A stretch of DNA of 38,640 nt from assembly GCF_013817345.1 (NCBI RefSeq), contig NZ_JACDCW010000031.1, positions 1 to 38,640 on the forward strand, read 5' to 3'. A program made the position numbers and the translations under genes. The notes under the pieces are model-generated. The model ran no database searches. It was not told the DNA's origin and saw only the letters and a list, made by a program, of their open reading frames with translations. The stretch is from Methylibium sp. (GTDB lineage: Bacteria > Pseudomonadota > Gammaproteobacteria > Burkholderiales > Burkholderiaceae_C). Positions 1 to 7,971 of this stretch are shown here, in pieces (the stretch's first letter is position 1; every line of letters begins with the position of its first letter).

Positions 1-52
1 GGCGGCGGCGGCGACGAGCGTCCCCGCCCGCGGCGCCACGGCGCGCGCCTGA
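1..52 (+). CDS. C-terminal end of an upstream gene, probably exbB (partial)
   Basis: An open frame enters from the left edge and stops with TGA at 50-52. It encodes an Ala/Arg-rich tail (AAAATSVPARGATARA), and exbD starts 17 bp later. In the common tonB-exbB-exbD order this would be the end of ExbB, and variable low-complexity tails are usual there. No ExbB domain is visible in so short a piece, so the identity rests on position only. Confidence 0.4.
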   Translation, partial: AAAATSVPARGATARA

Positions 53-69
53 AGCGAAGCGAGACCGCC

Positions 70-492
70 ATGGCCTTCGCCGCTTTCGACAACAGCAAGT
101 CTCCCGGTGCACCGATGGCCGAAATCAACATGGTCCCGCTCATCGACGTGATGCTGGTGCTGCTGGTGATCTTCATCGTCACCGCGCCGCTGCTCACCCA
201 CGCCGTCAAGCTCGAACTGCCCCAGGCGAGCTCGCAGCCCAACGTGCTCCAGGCCGAGAAGATCGAGTTCGCGATCGACGCGGCCGGCACGCGCTTCTGG
301 AACGGCGCGGTCGTGAGCCGCGACGAGGCCGCGCAGCGCTTCGCCGACGAGGGCAGGCGCGAGCCGCAGCCCGAGGTGCACCTGCGCGCAGACCACACCG
401 TGGCCTACGGGCTGGTGGCCGAGACGCTGGCCGATGCCGCGAACGCGGGGCTGAGCAAGGTCGGGTTCGTGACCGAGCCGCAGACGCCGTGA
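70..492 (+). CDS. exbD: ExbD/TolR-family biopolymer transport protein
   Basis: This 140-residue protein fits the ExbD family, the inner-membrane partner of ExbB and TonB that uses proton motive force to energise outer-membrane receptors. The order is as expected: a short cytoplasmic N-terminus with the motif MAEINMVPLIDVMLVLLVIF, a single membrane helix at about residues 21-43 carrying the conserved membrane aspartate (D26), then a periplasmic domain with the usual late V-x-L-R-A-D-x-x-V segment. The frame before it is probably exbB. A TonB-dependent receptor lies about 1 kb downstream, so this is most likely the siderophore-uptake ExbD rather than TolR. The Shine-Dalgarno sequence is weak. 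Confidence 0.93.
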   Translation: MAFAAFDNSKSPGAPMAEINMVPLIDVMLVLLVIFIVTAPLLTHAVKLELPQASSQPNVLQAEKIEFAIDAAGTRFWNGAVVSRDEAAQRFADEGRREPQPEVHLRADHTVAYGLVAETLADAANAGLSKVGFVTEPQTP

Positions 493-625
493 AGCTTCGC
501 CTTGTCGCTATGCGAGGGGTCGGCCGGCCTCGGCCATGCCGTTCCGGGACTCCTGCCGTGTCTACCGCCATGTCCCCTTACCGTCATTCCCCCCCGCAAC
601 CGGCGGCGACAGGCGGCGATGCGCC

Positions 626-1114
626 CTATCGCCGAGCCGGCACGTTGCCGCGCAGCAGGTTGACAAGCGCCTGGCCGGCCCGGTCCCGATACACGTCGAA
701 ATCGGTGTCGATGGTGAGGACCGCACTGATCTTCAGGCGCGCGGCGGCCTCGGCCACGGAGGCGTCGGCCAGGTCGAACGGCAGGTCGGCAAAGCGTTCG
801 CTGATGCCCAGCACATCGGCCAAGGTCGTCGTCTGGGCCGTGTCGAGTTCGAGCGCGCCGCGTTCGATCCAGCGCAGGAAATCGAGCGCGGCCTGGTTGC
901 TCAGACGGCGCGCCAGCAGCGCACACGCCTCCGTGAGGACCGGCCAAGTGGTGATCAGACGGGTCTGCTGGTGGTCGCGCAGCCAGGCCAGCACGGGCCC
1001 GTGCCAGCGGTCCGCCGCATTGAACAGCGCGATCAGCGGTCCGCTGTCCACGATGGCGCGTGCCGGCGCGGGCGGAGCCCTTGGCGCTGTCCGTCGGACG
1101 CTGCGCTCAGCCAC
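626..1114 (-). CDS. PIN-domain ribonuclease toxin (VapC-like)
   Basis: This is a PIN-domain protein of about 162 residues if it starts at GTG 1114. The acidic residues expected of a VapC-type metal-dependent RNase are visible: D23 in IVDSGPLIAL, E62 in TEAC, D117 in DLADAS, and D136/D138 in TIDTDFD. The GTG at 1114 overlaps the antitoxin stop by 8 bp, which fits translational coupling. The frame is open further upstream to 1192, but that part lies inside the antitoxin gene. About 20 residues precede the PIN core, so a start closer to the core remains possible. The pair lies antisense between exbD and the siderophore receptor. VapC toxins cleave tRNA or rRNA; the target here is unknown. Confidence 0.85.
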   Translation of the reverse strand: MAERSVRRTAPRAPPAPARAIVDSGPLIALFNAADRWHGPVLAWLRDHQQTRLITTWPVLTEACALLARRLSNQAALDFLRWIERGALELDTAQTTTLADVLGISERFADLPFDLADASVAEAAARLKISAVLTIDTDFDVYRDRAGQALVNLLRGNVPARR

Positions 1115-1367
1115 GACGCGACGCGTGCTTGTCGACCCAGGCTTCGGCGGCGCCTGCCTTGCGCGACTCGGCGAGGTCGGCGCTGCCGCCATGGTGGCCG
1201 AACAGATCCGCGCCCAGTTCGTAGGCCGAAGCGTCGGCCTTCGCGCTGGCGTCCAGGTACACGACCAGCGCTTCGCGGATCAGGGCGCTGGCCGGTTTAC
1301 CGAGGGCGGCACTGCGTCGGCGCAAGCGCTGCTCCATCTCGGGGGCGAGTTTGATGGTCATGGTCAT
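1107..1367 (-). CDS. Ribbon-helix-helix (CopG-like) antitoxin
   Basis: This small protein of 86 residues begins MTMTIKLAPEMEQRL. That is the beta-strand plus helix start typical of ribbon-helix-helix antitoxins, continuing with a second helix containing ALIREAL. The C-terminal half is acidic and probably binds the PIN toxin. The start at 1367 is chosen because the RHH strand begins there; the frame is open to 1451 but has no domain before it. A second ATG at 1361 is also possible. It precedes and overlaps the toxin by 8 bp, the normal antitoxin-first order. Such pairs usually repress their own promoter. An AT-rich partly repeated element lies just upstream at 1389-1406. Confidence 0.82.
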   Translation of the reverse strand: MTMTIKLAPEMEQRLRRRSAALGKPASALIREALVVYLDASAKADASAYELGADLFGHHGGSADLAESRKAGAAEAWVDKHASRRG

Positions 1368-1388
1368 GGTCGATGCACCGGCAATGGG

Positions 1389-1406
1389 AATACCAAAGAT
1401 ATTACC
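1389..1406 (-). promoter_or_regulatory. AT-rich candidate operator/promoter of the toxin-antitoxin pair
   Basis: This is an isolated AT-rich stretch in a GC-rich gap. Read on the minus strand it has GGTAAT and GGTATT half-sites 11 bp apart and a TAATAT that could serve as a -10 box. It lies 22-39 bp before the antitoxin ATG and about 107 bp before the receptor gene on the other strand. It could be the antitoxin's own operator. A degenerate Fur site for the receptor is a weaker alternative. No good -35 box was found. Confidence 0.3.
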
Positions 1407-1512
1407 AGCCGACCCGAGTGGCTTGCTTCCCTGATCGCCGACACGTACCACTGGTAGTGCCCGGCGGCCGTTTCATTCCCTTCCTGCCCGCTTTCCCTTT
1501 CAGAGAACCACG

Positions 1513-3645
1513 ATGTCCGTGCACCCCTTTCAGCGCAGCCTGCTCTCTACCCTGACTGCAGCCCTCTCCACTGCCTGCCTGCCGCTCGGCGCGCAGGCGC
1601 AAACCGCCGAACCGCCCGCGAGCGCCACCGCCTCGGCGCCCGCAACGCTGCCGGAGGTGCGCGTGAAGTCCAGCGCCGACGACGAAACCGCCTCCGGCCC
1701 GGCACTCGGCTACCGCGCCAAACGCTCCGCGACTGCCACCAAATCCGACACGCCGCTGATCGAGACGCCGCAGTCGGTGACGGTGGTCACGCGCGAGCGC
1801 ATCGAGGACCTCGGCGCGCAGGGCCTGCAGGACGCCCTGAACTACGCCGCCGGCGTGCGCTCCGATGCCTTCGGGCTCGACTCGCGCACCGACTCCGTCC
1901 TGGTCCGCGGCGCCTACCCGGACGTCTACCTCGACGGTCTGCGCCAGACCTTCAACTACTACACCAGCACGACGCGCACCGACCCCTACATGCTCGAACG
2001 CATCGAGGTGCTGCGCGGGCCCTCGGCCATGCTGTACGGGCAGGGCAGCACCGCGGGCATCGTCAACCTGGTGAGCAAGCGGCCGCTGGAAGAAGCCCAG
2101 CGCGAGATCGGCCTGCAGGTGGGCACTTTCAACCGCAGGCAGGTGCAGGCCGACTTCACCGGCCCGCTCACGGAAGACGGCCAGTGGCTCTACCGCCTCG
2201 TCGCGCTGGCGCGCAAGTCGGACACGCAGGTCGACTTCATCGATGACGACCGGCTGCTGTTCGCACCTTCGCTGACCTGGCGTCCCAACGCCGACACCTC
2301 GCTCACCTTGCAGGCGCGCTGGCAGGAAGACCGCTCGGGCTCCACGGCGCAGTTCTTTCCGTGGAGCGGCAGCGTCACGCCCAACCCGAACGGCCGCATC
2401 CCGAACTCGCGTTTCATCGGCGAGCCCGGCTTCGACCGCTACGACTCCGACCGGCAGACCCTCGGCTGGCTGTTCGAGCACCGCTTCAGCGAGCAGTGGA
2501 CCGTGCGGCAAAACCTGCGCGTGGCGGACAACGAGGTCGATTACCGCACGCTCTACGCCGACTCGTTCACCCGGCCGGGCAACTCCTACCGCGACCCGGC
2601 GCAGCGCATCGTCGGCCGCTATGCGCAGTCGACCCTGACCGAGGTGCGGATGACCACGCTCGACCAGCACCTCGAGGGTCGGCTTCAGACGGGGCCGGTG
2701 CGGCACCAGCTACTGGTCGGCGTGGACGCGCTGCGCTTCCGGCAGACCGGGCGCTCGGCCCGGGAGGGGCCGGGCACCGCGCCGCCGATCGACGTCTACG
2801 ACCCGGTCTACAACGGCTATGACAGCCCGCCGCTTGCAGACGTGGCGCGCACCGGGCAGCGCCAGGTCGGCGTCTACCTGCAGGACCAGATGAAGTTCGG
2901 CGACCACTGGATCGTCGTGGCCGGCCTGCGCCACGACCGCGCCACCGGCGAGCTCGAAGGCGCCAACGACGAGAAGAACCGCGCCACCTCCCGCCGGCTC
3001 GGCGTGATGTACGCCTTCGACGCTGGCTGGTCGCCTTACGTGAGCTACAGCGAGTCGTTCACGCCCGTGGCCGCGCAGGCGGGCCGGCGCTTCACGCCGC
3101 AGCGCGGCGAGCAGATCGAGGCCGGCCTCAAGTACGAACCGCCGGGCAAGGACTACAGCGCCACCGCCGCCGTGTTCGAGTTGCGCGAGGAGAACCGGCT
3201 GGTGCAGGTCACGCCCACCACGCAGGAGCAGCTCGGCCGCACCAAGACCGGCGGTCTGGAGCTCGAAGTGCTGGGCCGCATCGGCCCGGCCTTCGAGTTG
3301 AGCGCGCACTACAACTACCTCGACAACGACGAGGCACTCGACGGCCTGCCGCACCACCAGGCTGCCGTATGGGGCAAGCAGCGCTTCAGCCTGTTCGGCG
3401 TGCCGGGCTTCTCGGTGGGTCTGGGCGTGCGCAGCTTCAGCGCCTTCACCGACAAGACGGCCCCGCAGACGCCCTCGGTCACCCTGACCGACGCGCTGCT
3501 GGCCTGGGACAGCCCGCAGTGGCGCTACGCGCTCAACCTGCAAAACCTGGGCGACGAAACCTACGTGAGCACCTGTCTGCCGCGCGGCGACTGTTTCTAC
3601 GGCGCCGGGCGCACCGCGACGCTGACCGCCACCTACCGCTTCTGA
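1513..3645 (+). CDS. TonB-dependent siderophore receptor
   Basis: This 710-residue outer-membrane receptor has a signal peptide ending near AQAQ (about residue 29) and a TonB-box-like segment LPEVRVKSS. The plug domain contains ETPQSVTVVTRERI, the RGAYPDVYLDG loop, and RIEVLRGPSAMLYGQGSTAGIVNLVSKRP. A long beta-barrel follows, ending in the aromatic C-terminus TLTATYRF. The late CLPRGDCFYG loop with two cysteines and the PQSV plug motif are typical of the ferrichrome/ferrioxamine/ferric-pyoverdine receptor group. The ligand is therefore probably a ferric hydroxamate-type siderophore, though the exact one cannot be told. It heads a run of genes for a PepSY membrane module and lies next to exbD, which fits iron uptake. 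Confidence 0.95.
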   Translation: MSVHPFQRSLLSTLTAALSTACLPLGAQAQTAEPPASATASAPATLPEVRVKSSADDETASGPALGYRAKRSATATKSDTPLIETPQSVTVVTRERIEDLGAQGLQDALNYAAGVRSDAFGLDSRTDSVLVRGAYPDVYLDGLRQTFNYYTSTTRTDPYMLERIEVLRGPSAMLYGQGSTAGIVNLVSKRPLEEAQREIGLQVGTFNRRQVQADFTGPLTEDGQWLYRLVALARKSDTQVDFIDDDRLLFAPSLTWRPNADTSLTLQARWQEDRSGSTAQFFPWSGSVTPNPNGRIPNSRFIGEPGFDRYDSDRQTLGWLFEHRFSEQWTVRQNLRVADNEVDYRTLYADSFTRPGNSYRDPAQRIVGRYAQSTLTEVRMTTLDQHLEGRLQTGPVRHQLLVGVDALRFRQTGRSAREGPGTAPPIDVYDPVYNGYDSPPLADVARTGQRQVGVYLQDQMKFGDHWIVVAGLRHDRATGELEGANDEKNRATSRRLGVMYAFDAGWSPYVSYSESFTPVAAQAGRRFTPQRGEQIEAGLKYEPPGKDYSATAAVFELREENRLVQVTPTTQEQLGRTKTGGLELEVLGRIGPAFELSAHYNYLDNDEALDGLPHHQAAVWGKQRFSLFGVPGFSVGLGVRSFSAFTDKTAPQTPSVTLTDALLAWDSPQWRYALNLQNLGDETYVSTCLPRGDCFYGAGRTATLTATYRF

Positions 3646-3690
3646 TCCGCTGCTACGGCGGACCCATGCTCTCGCCCGGAGACCTTTTTT

Positions 3691-4113
3691 ATGCTGACCG
3701 CTTCATCGATCCACACCGGCGACACGCTGCCTTCCCTCGCCGACGTAGACACCGAGGCCGCCGCGCTGCTGGACCTATGGCAGCGCCTGCAGATGCGGAT
3801 CCGCTGCGGCCTAGCGGTGCGCGCCACCGACCATCTGCGCCTGTACCTGCACATCGGCCGGCGCATCGCCCGCCGTGGCCTCGCCTCCCCGGTCGCCGTG
3901 CAGCTGCGCCTGTTGAACACGCTGCTTCGCACGGCGCAGGACGATGCGCTGCCCTGGGCGTGGCGAAGCGCCTGCCTGCGGCACGCGCAGGAGCCGCTGG
4001 CGCTGCTGTGTGGCCTCGTCGGCCCGCGGGACCCGGCGGCCATGCGGTCGATCGAGAGCGCCGTGCGGCACGCACGAAACGGACTGCCGGCTGCGCCGCC
4101 GGAGCGCACATGA
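3691..4113 (+). CDS. Unknown protein in the siderophore operon (140 aa)
   Basis: I do not recognise a named domain. The protein is soluble and helical, rich in Leu, Arg and Ala, with no signal peptide or membrane segment. It starts 45 bp after the receptor stop, with the purine-rich CCCGGAGACC upstream of the ATG. Its C-terminus, LVGPRDPAAMRSIESAVR, is closely matched by a shorter gene at 6817-7038 on the other side of the PepSY module. The shared DPAAMRSIE motif and position suggest a conserved accessory of this iron-uptake locus. Third-position GC is high, supporting coding. Function unknown. Confidence 0.7.
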   Translation: MLTASSIHTGDTLPSLADVDTEAAALLDLWQRLQMRIRCGLAVRATDHLRLYLHIGRRIARRGLASPVAVQLRLLNTLLRTAQDDALPWAWRSACLRHAQEPLALLCGLVGPRDPAAMRSIESAVRHARNGLPAAPPERT

Positions 4114-4302
4114 CTGGATTGCGCCCCGAGCGGCCGACTGGGTGTGAAAGTAGCCGAGAAGGAGTCGCATTAAGTCAGTCGCGGCGTTTTAGGCGTGAAG
4201 TGGGGAGTGGGGCGTTCGGGCGCTCGGCGCCCCGCACCAGCGGCGCTGATCTTCTTGCTTCACTGAACCCCTGCTACCCAGCACACCCGCTCGAATAGAC
4301 CC

Positions 4303-4599
4303 ATGGTTGCTGCCACTCTTGCCCCGCCCCGGGTCGTCTCTCGCATCGCCGCCAGCCTGCTCGGCGGCTGGCTCTTCACCTGGGGCTTCGTGGCCCTCGG
4401 CATCTCGCTGGGGGTGGCCGCCGGCATGCCTTACCACGAGGCGCAGACCCTGCTGTTCCTCCTGGCGTTCCTTGTTTTCCTGGGTCTGTTCCTGTGGGCC
4501 TTCGCGGCCGCCAGCGTCGTGCGGGTGTGGCTGGTGCTCGCGGGCGGCGGGGCTTCGATGACCGCGCTGTCGTGGGTCGTGTCCCGCGCCTTGGCTTGA
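4303..4599 (+). CDS. DUF3649-family small membrane protein
   Basis: This 98-residue integral membrane protein has about three hydrophobic helices: roughly residues 12-38, 47-70 and 74-95. The pattern RIAASLLGGWLFTWGF followed by MPYHEAQTLLFLLAFLVFL matches the DUF3649 family, found beside PepSY iron-uptake proteins. It starts about 190 bp after the 140-residue unknown and ends 19 bp before the PepSY gene, so it is probably co-transcribed with it. Its role is unknown. By position it is likely an accessory subunit of an inner-membrane siderophore-processing complex. Confidence 0.85.
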   Translation: MVAATLAPPRVVSRIAASLLGGWLFTWGFVALGISLGVAAGMPYHEAQTLLFLLAFLVFLGLFLWAFAAASVVRVWLVLAGGGASMTALSWVVSRALA

Positions 4600-4618
4600 T
4601 CCGTCCGGAGCTCTTGCT

Positions 4619-6409
4619 ATGTTCTCCTCCTTCCGCCTCTCCATGGCCTGGCTGCACACCTGGTTCGGCCTCGTGCTCGGCTACGTGTTGATGGCCTGCT
4701 TCTTTTTCGGGTCGCTCTCGGTCTTCGACCGCGAGATCGACCGTTGGGCGATCCCCGAGTCGCGCTTCGCGCCGCAGCCCATGCCCTCGTTCGACCAAAT
4801 GCTGCTGCCCCTGCTGCGGCAGGTGCAGCCCGACGAGGAGGACTACGCGGCCAACATGCCGCGCCTGCACGACCCCGCCAAGGGGCCGATGACGCCGCGG
4901 CTCGAACTGCCGGCCGACGAGTTCTGGGCCTACACCACGCACCGCGACCCGGTGCTGCGCATGGGGGCGGGCTTCGGCATCCCGCTCGCCAAGGACCCGG
5001 ACGCCCACAACCACATCCACGGCGAGGTCACCATCGACCCGCGCACCGGCGCGCTGCTGCCCAGCGACCGCCTCAAGATCGGCAGCGAGTTCTTCTATCC
5101 CATGCACTACAGCCTGCACCTGCACTGGCTGAACCTGGGCTACTGGATCGTCGGCGTGGCGGCGCTGGTGATGCTGGCGGCGCTGGTGAGCGGCGTGGTG
5201 ATGCACCGCAAGGTGTTCCGCGAGTTCTTCACCTTCCGGCCGCGCAAGCACGTGCAGCGCAGCGCGCTCGACCTGCACAACCTGACCGGCGTGGTGGCGT
5301 TGCCCTTTCACTTCTTCTTCGCCTTCACGGGGCTCGTGATCTTCGCCGGCATCTACCTGCCGCTGGAAAACACCCTGCTGAAGCCGCTGCACGATGCGCA
5401 CGAAATCGCCGAGGCCGCGCGCACCGGGCTGCCGCACGAGCGCGCCGGCGAGGCCGCGCCGATCGCCTCGGTCGATGCCATGGTCGCGCAGGCCAAACGC
5501 CGCTGGGACGCGCGCGGCATGCCGGGCGAGGTGGGCTTCCTCACCCTCACGCATGTCGGTGACCGCAACGGCTACGTTTCGATCTTCCGCGCCGGCAGCG
5601 ACCAGGTGGCGCGGGTCGGGCAGGGCGTGCACTTCCAGGCGTCCACCGGCAAGGTGCTCCGCGAAGACCCGGCGCCCACCGCGCTGAGCAGCGTCAACGA
5701 GTTCCTCACTGGGCTGCACCTGCAGCACTTCCGCCACTGGCTGCTGCGCTGGCTGTACGTGCTGGGGGGGCTGGCGGGCTGCGTGTGCATCGCCACGGGC
5801 TTCGTCTTCTTCGTCGAGAAGCGCAAGAAGCAGCATGCGGCCAAGGGGGTGGCCGGCAGCCGGGTGGTCGACGCGCTGGCGGTGACCACCGTCACCGGCA
5901 TGGTGATCGCGGCGATCGCCATCCTCGTCGTCAACCGCCTGCTGCCCACCCATCTGCCTGCGCGGGGCGACTGGGAGGAGTCCGCCTTCTGGGCCGCCTG
6001 GGCGCTGGCGATGGCGCACGCCTTCTGGCGCACGGCGCCGGTGCTGCGTGCGCGAATTGCGCCGGCCTGGCGCGAACAGTGCTGGGCCATCGCAGGCCTG
6101 GCGGTGGGCGCCGTGCTCCTGAACTGGGCCACGACAGGCGACCATCTGCTCGAAACACTGCGCGCCGGCTACTGGCCCGTGGCGGGGGTGGACCTGTCGC
6201 TGCTGGTCTGTGCCGGGATCGCGGTGCTGGCGGCGCGCAAGCTCGAGCGCCGCGAGACGAGCACCGGCGGTGCCGCACCTGCGCGCCAGAAGAACGAGGC
6301 GGACGAGACCGACGACGACGCCTTGCCCGGGCGTGTTCTGCCGGCCGGTGCGACGGCCAGGCTGCCCGCTGCGTCGCCGGCGCGGCCCGGAGGTGCGCGC
6401 CATGCCTGA
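4619..6409 (+). CDS. PepSY-associated membrane protein (PiuB/FoxB-like, iron uptake)
   Basis: This 596-residue protein belongs to the PepSY-associated TM helix family (iron-regulated PiuB/FoxB type). An N-terminal helix (SMAWLHTWFGLVLGYVLMACFFFG) is followed by a periplasmic segment. Next come the histidine-rich helix entry MHYSLHLHWLNLGYW, helix pairs including DLHNLTGVVALPFHFFFAFTG, a second periplasmic PepSY-like region, and several C-terminal helices. The tail from about residue 545 is Arg/Ala-rich and polar. Conserved membrane histidines suggest heme or metal binding, and relatives are implicated in reductive iron release from siderophores. Its stop overlaps the next gene (start at 6402). 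That it processes the ligand of the receptor at 1513-3645 is inferred from position. Confidence 0.9.
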   Translation: MFSSFRLSMAWLHTWFGLVLGYVLMACFFFGSLSVFDREIDRWAIPESRFAPQPMPSFDQMLLPLLRQVQPDEEDYAANMPRLHDPAKGPMTPRLELPADEFWAYTTHRDPVLRMGAGFGIPLAKDPDAHNHIHGEVTIDPRTGALLPSDRLKIGSEFFYPMHYSLHLHWLNLGYWIVGVAALVMLAALVSGVVMHRKVFREFFTFRPRKHVQRSALDLHNLTGVVALPFHFFFAFTGLVIFAGIYLPLENTLLKPLHDAHEIAEAARTGLPHERAGEAAPIASVDAMVAQAKRRWDARGMPGEVGFLTLTHVGDRNGYVSIFRAGSDQVARVGQGVHFQASTGKVLREDPAPTALSSVNEFLTGLHLQHFRHWLLRWLYVLGGLAGCVCIATGFVFFVEKRKKQHAAKGVAGSRVVDALAVTTVTGMVIAAIAILVVNRLLPTHLPARGDWEESAFWAAWALAMAHAFWRTAPVLRARIAPAWREQCWAIAGLAVGAVLLNWATTGDHLLETLRAGYWPVAGVDLSLLVCAGIAVLAARKLERRETSTGGAAPARQKNEADETDDDALPGRVLPAGATARLPAASPARPGGARHA

Positions 6410-6755
6410 GGCGCTGACGCAGGCGCTGCTGCTGGCGGGCGCGCTGCTGAGCGGCCTGCTCGGCATTGCCTGGCTGGCGCTGGCGATGGAGGTGCACTGG
6501 CACCAGGTGCGTGGCGAGCAGCCCTTGTCGCGTGGCTTGCAGCGCATGTTGCGGCTTTTGGGCATGGTGGCGCTGGCGGCTTCGCTGTCGCTGTGCCTGC
6601 GCGCCGACCACGCGACCATGGCCGCGCTGGTGTGGGTGATGGCGCTCGTTGCTTCGGCGCTGGCGGTGGCCTTCACGCTGAGCTGGCGGCCCCGCTGGCT
6701 CGCGCCGCTGCTCGGCTGGTCGAGCGCTTTCCCCGCGTCCGCGGGCAAGCGGTGA
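6402..6755 (+). CDS. DUF3325-family small membrane protein
   Basis: This 117-residue inner-membrane protein has about three to four helices: around residues 5-28, 45-66, 71-90 and a final short one. The LRLLGMVALAASLSLCLRAD segment and overall size fit the DUF3325 family, which sits immediately after PepSY iron-uptake proteins. The ATG at 6402 lies inside the end of the PepSY gene (8-bp overlap), so translation is probably coupled. I chose it over the longer open frame because the hydrophobic domain begins there and the upstream part would lie wholly inside the PepSY gene. Probably a subunit or partner of the PepSY protein. Confidence 0.85.
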   Translation: MPEALTQALLLAGALLSGLLGIAWLALAMEVHWHQVRGEQPLSRGLQRMLRLLGMVALAASLSLCLRADHATMAALVWVMALVASALAVAFTLSWRPRWLAPLLGWSSAFPASAGKR

Positions 6756-6816
6756 GCCAGTCGCGGCCGGCCCGCCCGGGCGGCGAACGGCCGCGCGTAC
6801 GGAGCCTCCTGTAACG

Positions 6817-7038
6817 ATGCACTGCGCTTCGTCGCCTCCCCTGGCACCTACTACACCCGCGCCCATCACGGCGCTGGCCGGGTCCTTGCGCAGCGCCTGT
6901 CTCGAGCAGGCGGCCTTGCTGGCGAGGCAGTTCGAGGCGCTTGTCGGTTTTCACGACCCGGCCGCAATGCGGTCCATCGAGGTCGCCGTGCGGCAGGCGC
7001 ACGATCGACTCCAGGCGGCGCCGAGTCGGCAGGGCTGA
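6817..7038 (+). CDS. Short paralogue of the 140-aa unknown protein
   Basis: This 73-residue ORF ends the siderophore cluster. Its last two thirds align with the C-terminus of the protein at 3691-4113. The shared pattern is SACL..A, then LVG, DPAAMRSIE, AVR.A and L.AAP. The first 20 residues are Pro/Thr-rich and unlike the longer protein. It could be a degenerate duplicate that lost its N-terminal part, or a real short member of the same family placed at the end of the operon. Codon use is G/C-ending in the matching part. Function unknown. Confidence 0.6.
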   Translation: MHCASSPPLAPTTPAPITALAGSLRSACLEQAALLARQFEALVGFHDPAAMRSIEVAVRQAHDRLQAAPSRQG

Positions 7039-7160
7039 GCGCCTTGAGGCCGGCGCGCCATGTCGGCCCGGCTGTATGCCGACCCGCAGCGCCGCGCGGA
7101 AACGAAGGCACTGCCGGACCCGGTCACCGCGCCTTTGTCGGTGCGTGCGCGGCAACCCCC

Positions 7161-7166
7161 TACACT
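7161..7166 (+). promoter_or_regulatory. Candidate -10 box of the kinase gene
   Basis: TACACT lies 23 bp before the proposed GTG start of the histidine kinase, in an otherwise GC-rich gap. It supports starting the kinase at 7189 rather than at the upstream ATG in the same frame at 7060. No convincing -35 was found. Confidence 0.3.
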
Positions 7167-7188
7167 GCCGCCTTGCCGCCCCGCTGCC

Positions 7189-7971
7189 GTGACGAATCAA
7201 CCCTCTGCGCCCGCCGTTCGCGGCACTGCCGACGAAAGCCTGGAGGCGCTTGCCCAGCGCCTGAGCCGGGAAGTGCAGGAGCGCGACGACCTGCTGGCGA
7301 TGGCGGCGCATGAACTGCGCAATCCGCTGCATGCACTGACCCTCCAACTCGCGCTGGCCCGCGCCACGGCAGAGTCCGGGCAGCCGGCCGACACGGCCCA
7401 GCGCATCGCCAAGGCGCAGGCCACGCTCGATCGCTATGCCGACCGCGTGACCGTGCTGCTCGATCTGGTGAGAGTCCATGCCGACGCCTACCCGCTGAAG
7501 CTGCAGCCCGTCGACCTGAGTGCCCTCGTCCGTTCGATCGCCGAGGGGCTGGCGCCGGAGGCGCAGTTCCGCGGCGTTGCGGTCGAAGTGACCGCACCAA
7601 AGCGCTGCGATGCGGTGACCGATGCGCTGGTGCTCGAACAAGTGCTCGACAACCTGCTGCTCAACGCCTTCAAGCATGCTGCGTGCAGCACGGTCCGCCT
7701 GGAGCTGCGCTGCCTCCCGGACGACAGCGCCGAGCTGGTCGTGGCCGACGACGGCCGCGGCATCGCGCCCGAAGACCAGGAGCGCATCTTCGCCAAGTTC
7801 GGTGTCGCGCGGCGCTCCGAACGCGGCACCGGCACCGGTCTGGGCCTGTGGATCGTACGTAAACTCGTGGAGGTTTTGGGCGGGAGCATCGCCGTGCGCA
7901 GCCAGCCGCAGGCCGGTTGCGAATTCACCTTGAGGATTCCCATGTCGAACCGATCAGAGCAAGCGTCATGA
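7189..7971 (+). CDS. Soluble sensor histidine kinase (HisKA/HATPase_c)
   Basis: From GTG 7189 this is a 260-residue kinase with no membrane segment and almost no N-terminal sensor. A short leader runs straight into the phosphoacceptor helix (MAAHELRNPLHAL, His41). The ATPase domain follows with N box NLLLNAFKHA (about 155-164), G1 box VADDGRGIAP (about 185-194) and G2 box GTGTGLGLWIV (about 212-222). The phosphoacceptor helix is preceded by a short coiled-coil-like stretch. The start is uncertain: the frame is open to ATG 7060, but that region has poor coding character and holds a possible -10 box. Its stop overlaps the ATG of a 20-codon ORF (ATGA at 7968-7971). It probably phosphorylates the receiver protein at 9614-9970. 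Confidence 0.88.
   Translation: MTNQPSAPAVRGTADESLEALAQRLSREVQERDDLLAMAAHELRNPLHALTLQLALARATAESGQPADTAQRIAKAQATLDRYADRVTVLLDLVRVHADAYPLKLQPVDLSALVRSIAEGLAPEAQFRGVAVEVTAPKRCDAVTDALVLEQVLDNLLLNAFKHAACSTVRLELRCLPDDSAELVVADDGRGIAPEDQERIFAKFGVARRSERGTGTGLGLWIVRKLVEVLGGSIAVRSQPQAGCEFTLRIPMSNRSEQAS

Noticed and set aside
4110-4298. A 62-codon ORF whose ATG overlaps the stop of the 140-aa gene (ATGA) and which ends just before the DUF3649 gene
   Set aside because: Its third codon positions are rich in A and T, unlike every firm gene in the window, and the peptide shows no domain or hydrophobic pattern. The gap 4114-4302 looks non-coding.
6752-6814. A 20-codon ORF starting GTGA inside the DUF3325 stop
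   Set aside because: It resembles the coupled mini-ORFs at 7968-8101 only in size. It lacks a Shine-Dalgarno, an ATGA junction to the next gene and any peptide similarity.
4376-6847. Very long antisense open frames, for example over the PepSY gene, the siderophore receptor (1402-2706) and the FAD/Fe-S oxidoreductase (27086-30319)
   Set aside because: High GC content removes stop codons from the opposite strand. The sense frames have clear domains, while these products are low-complexity Arg/Gln/His-rich.
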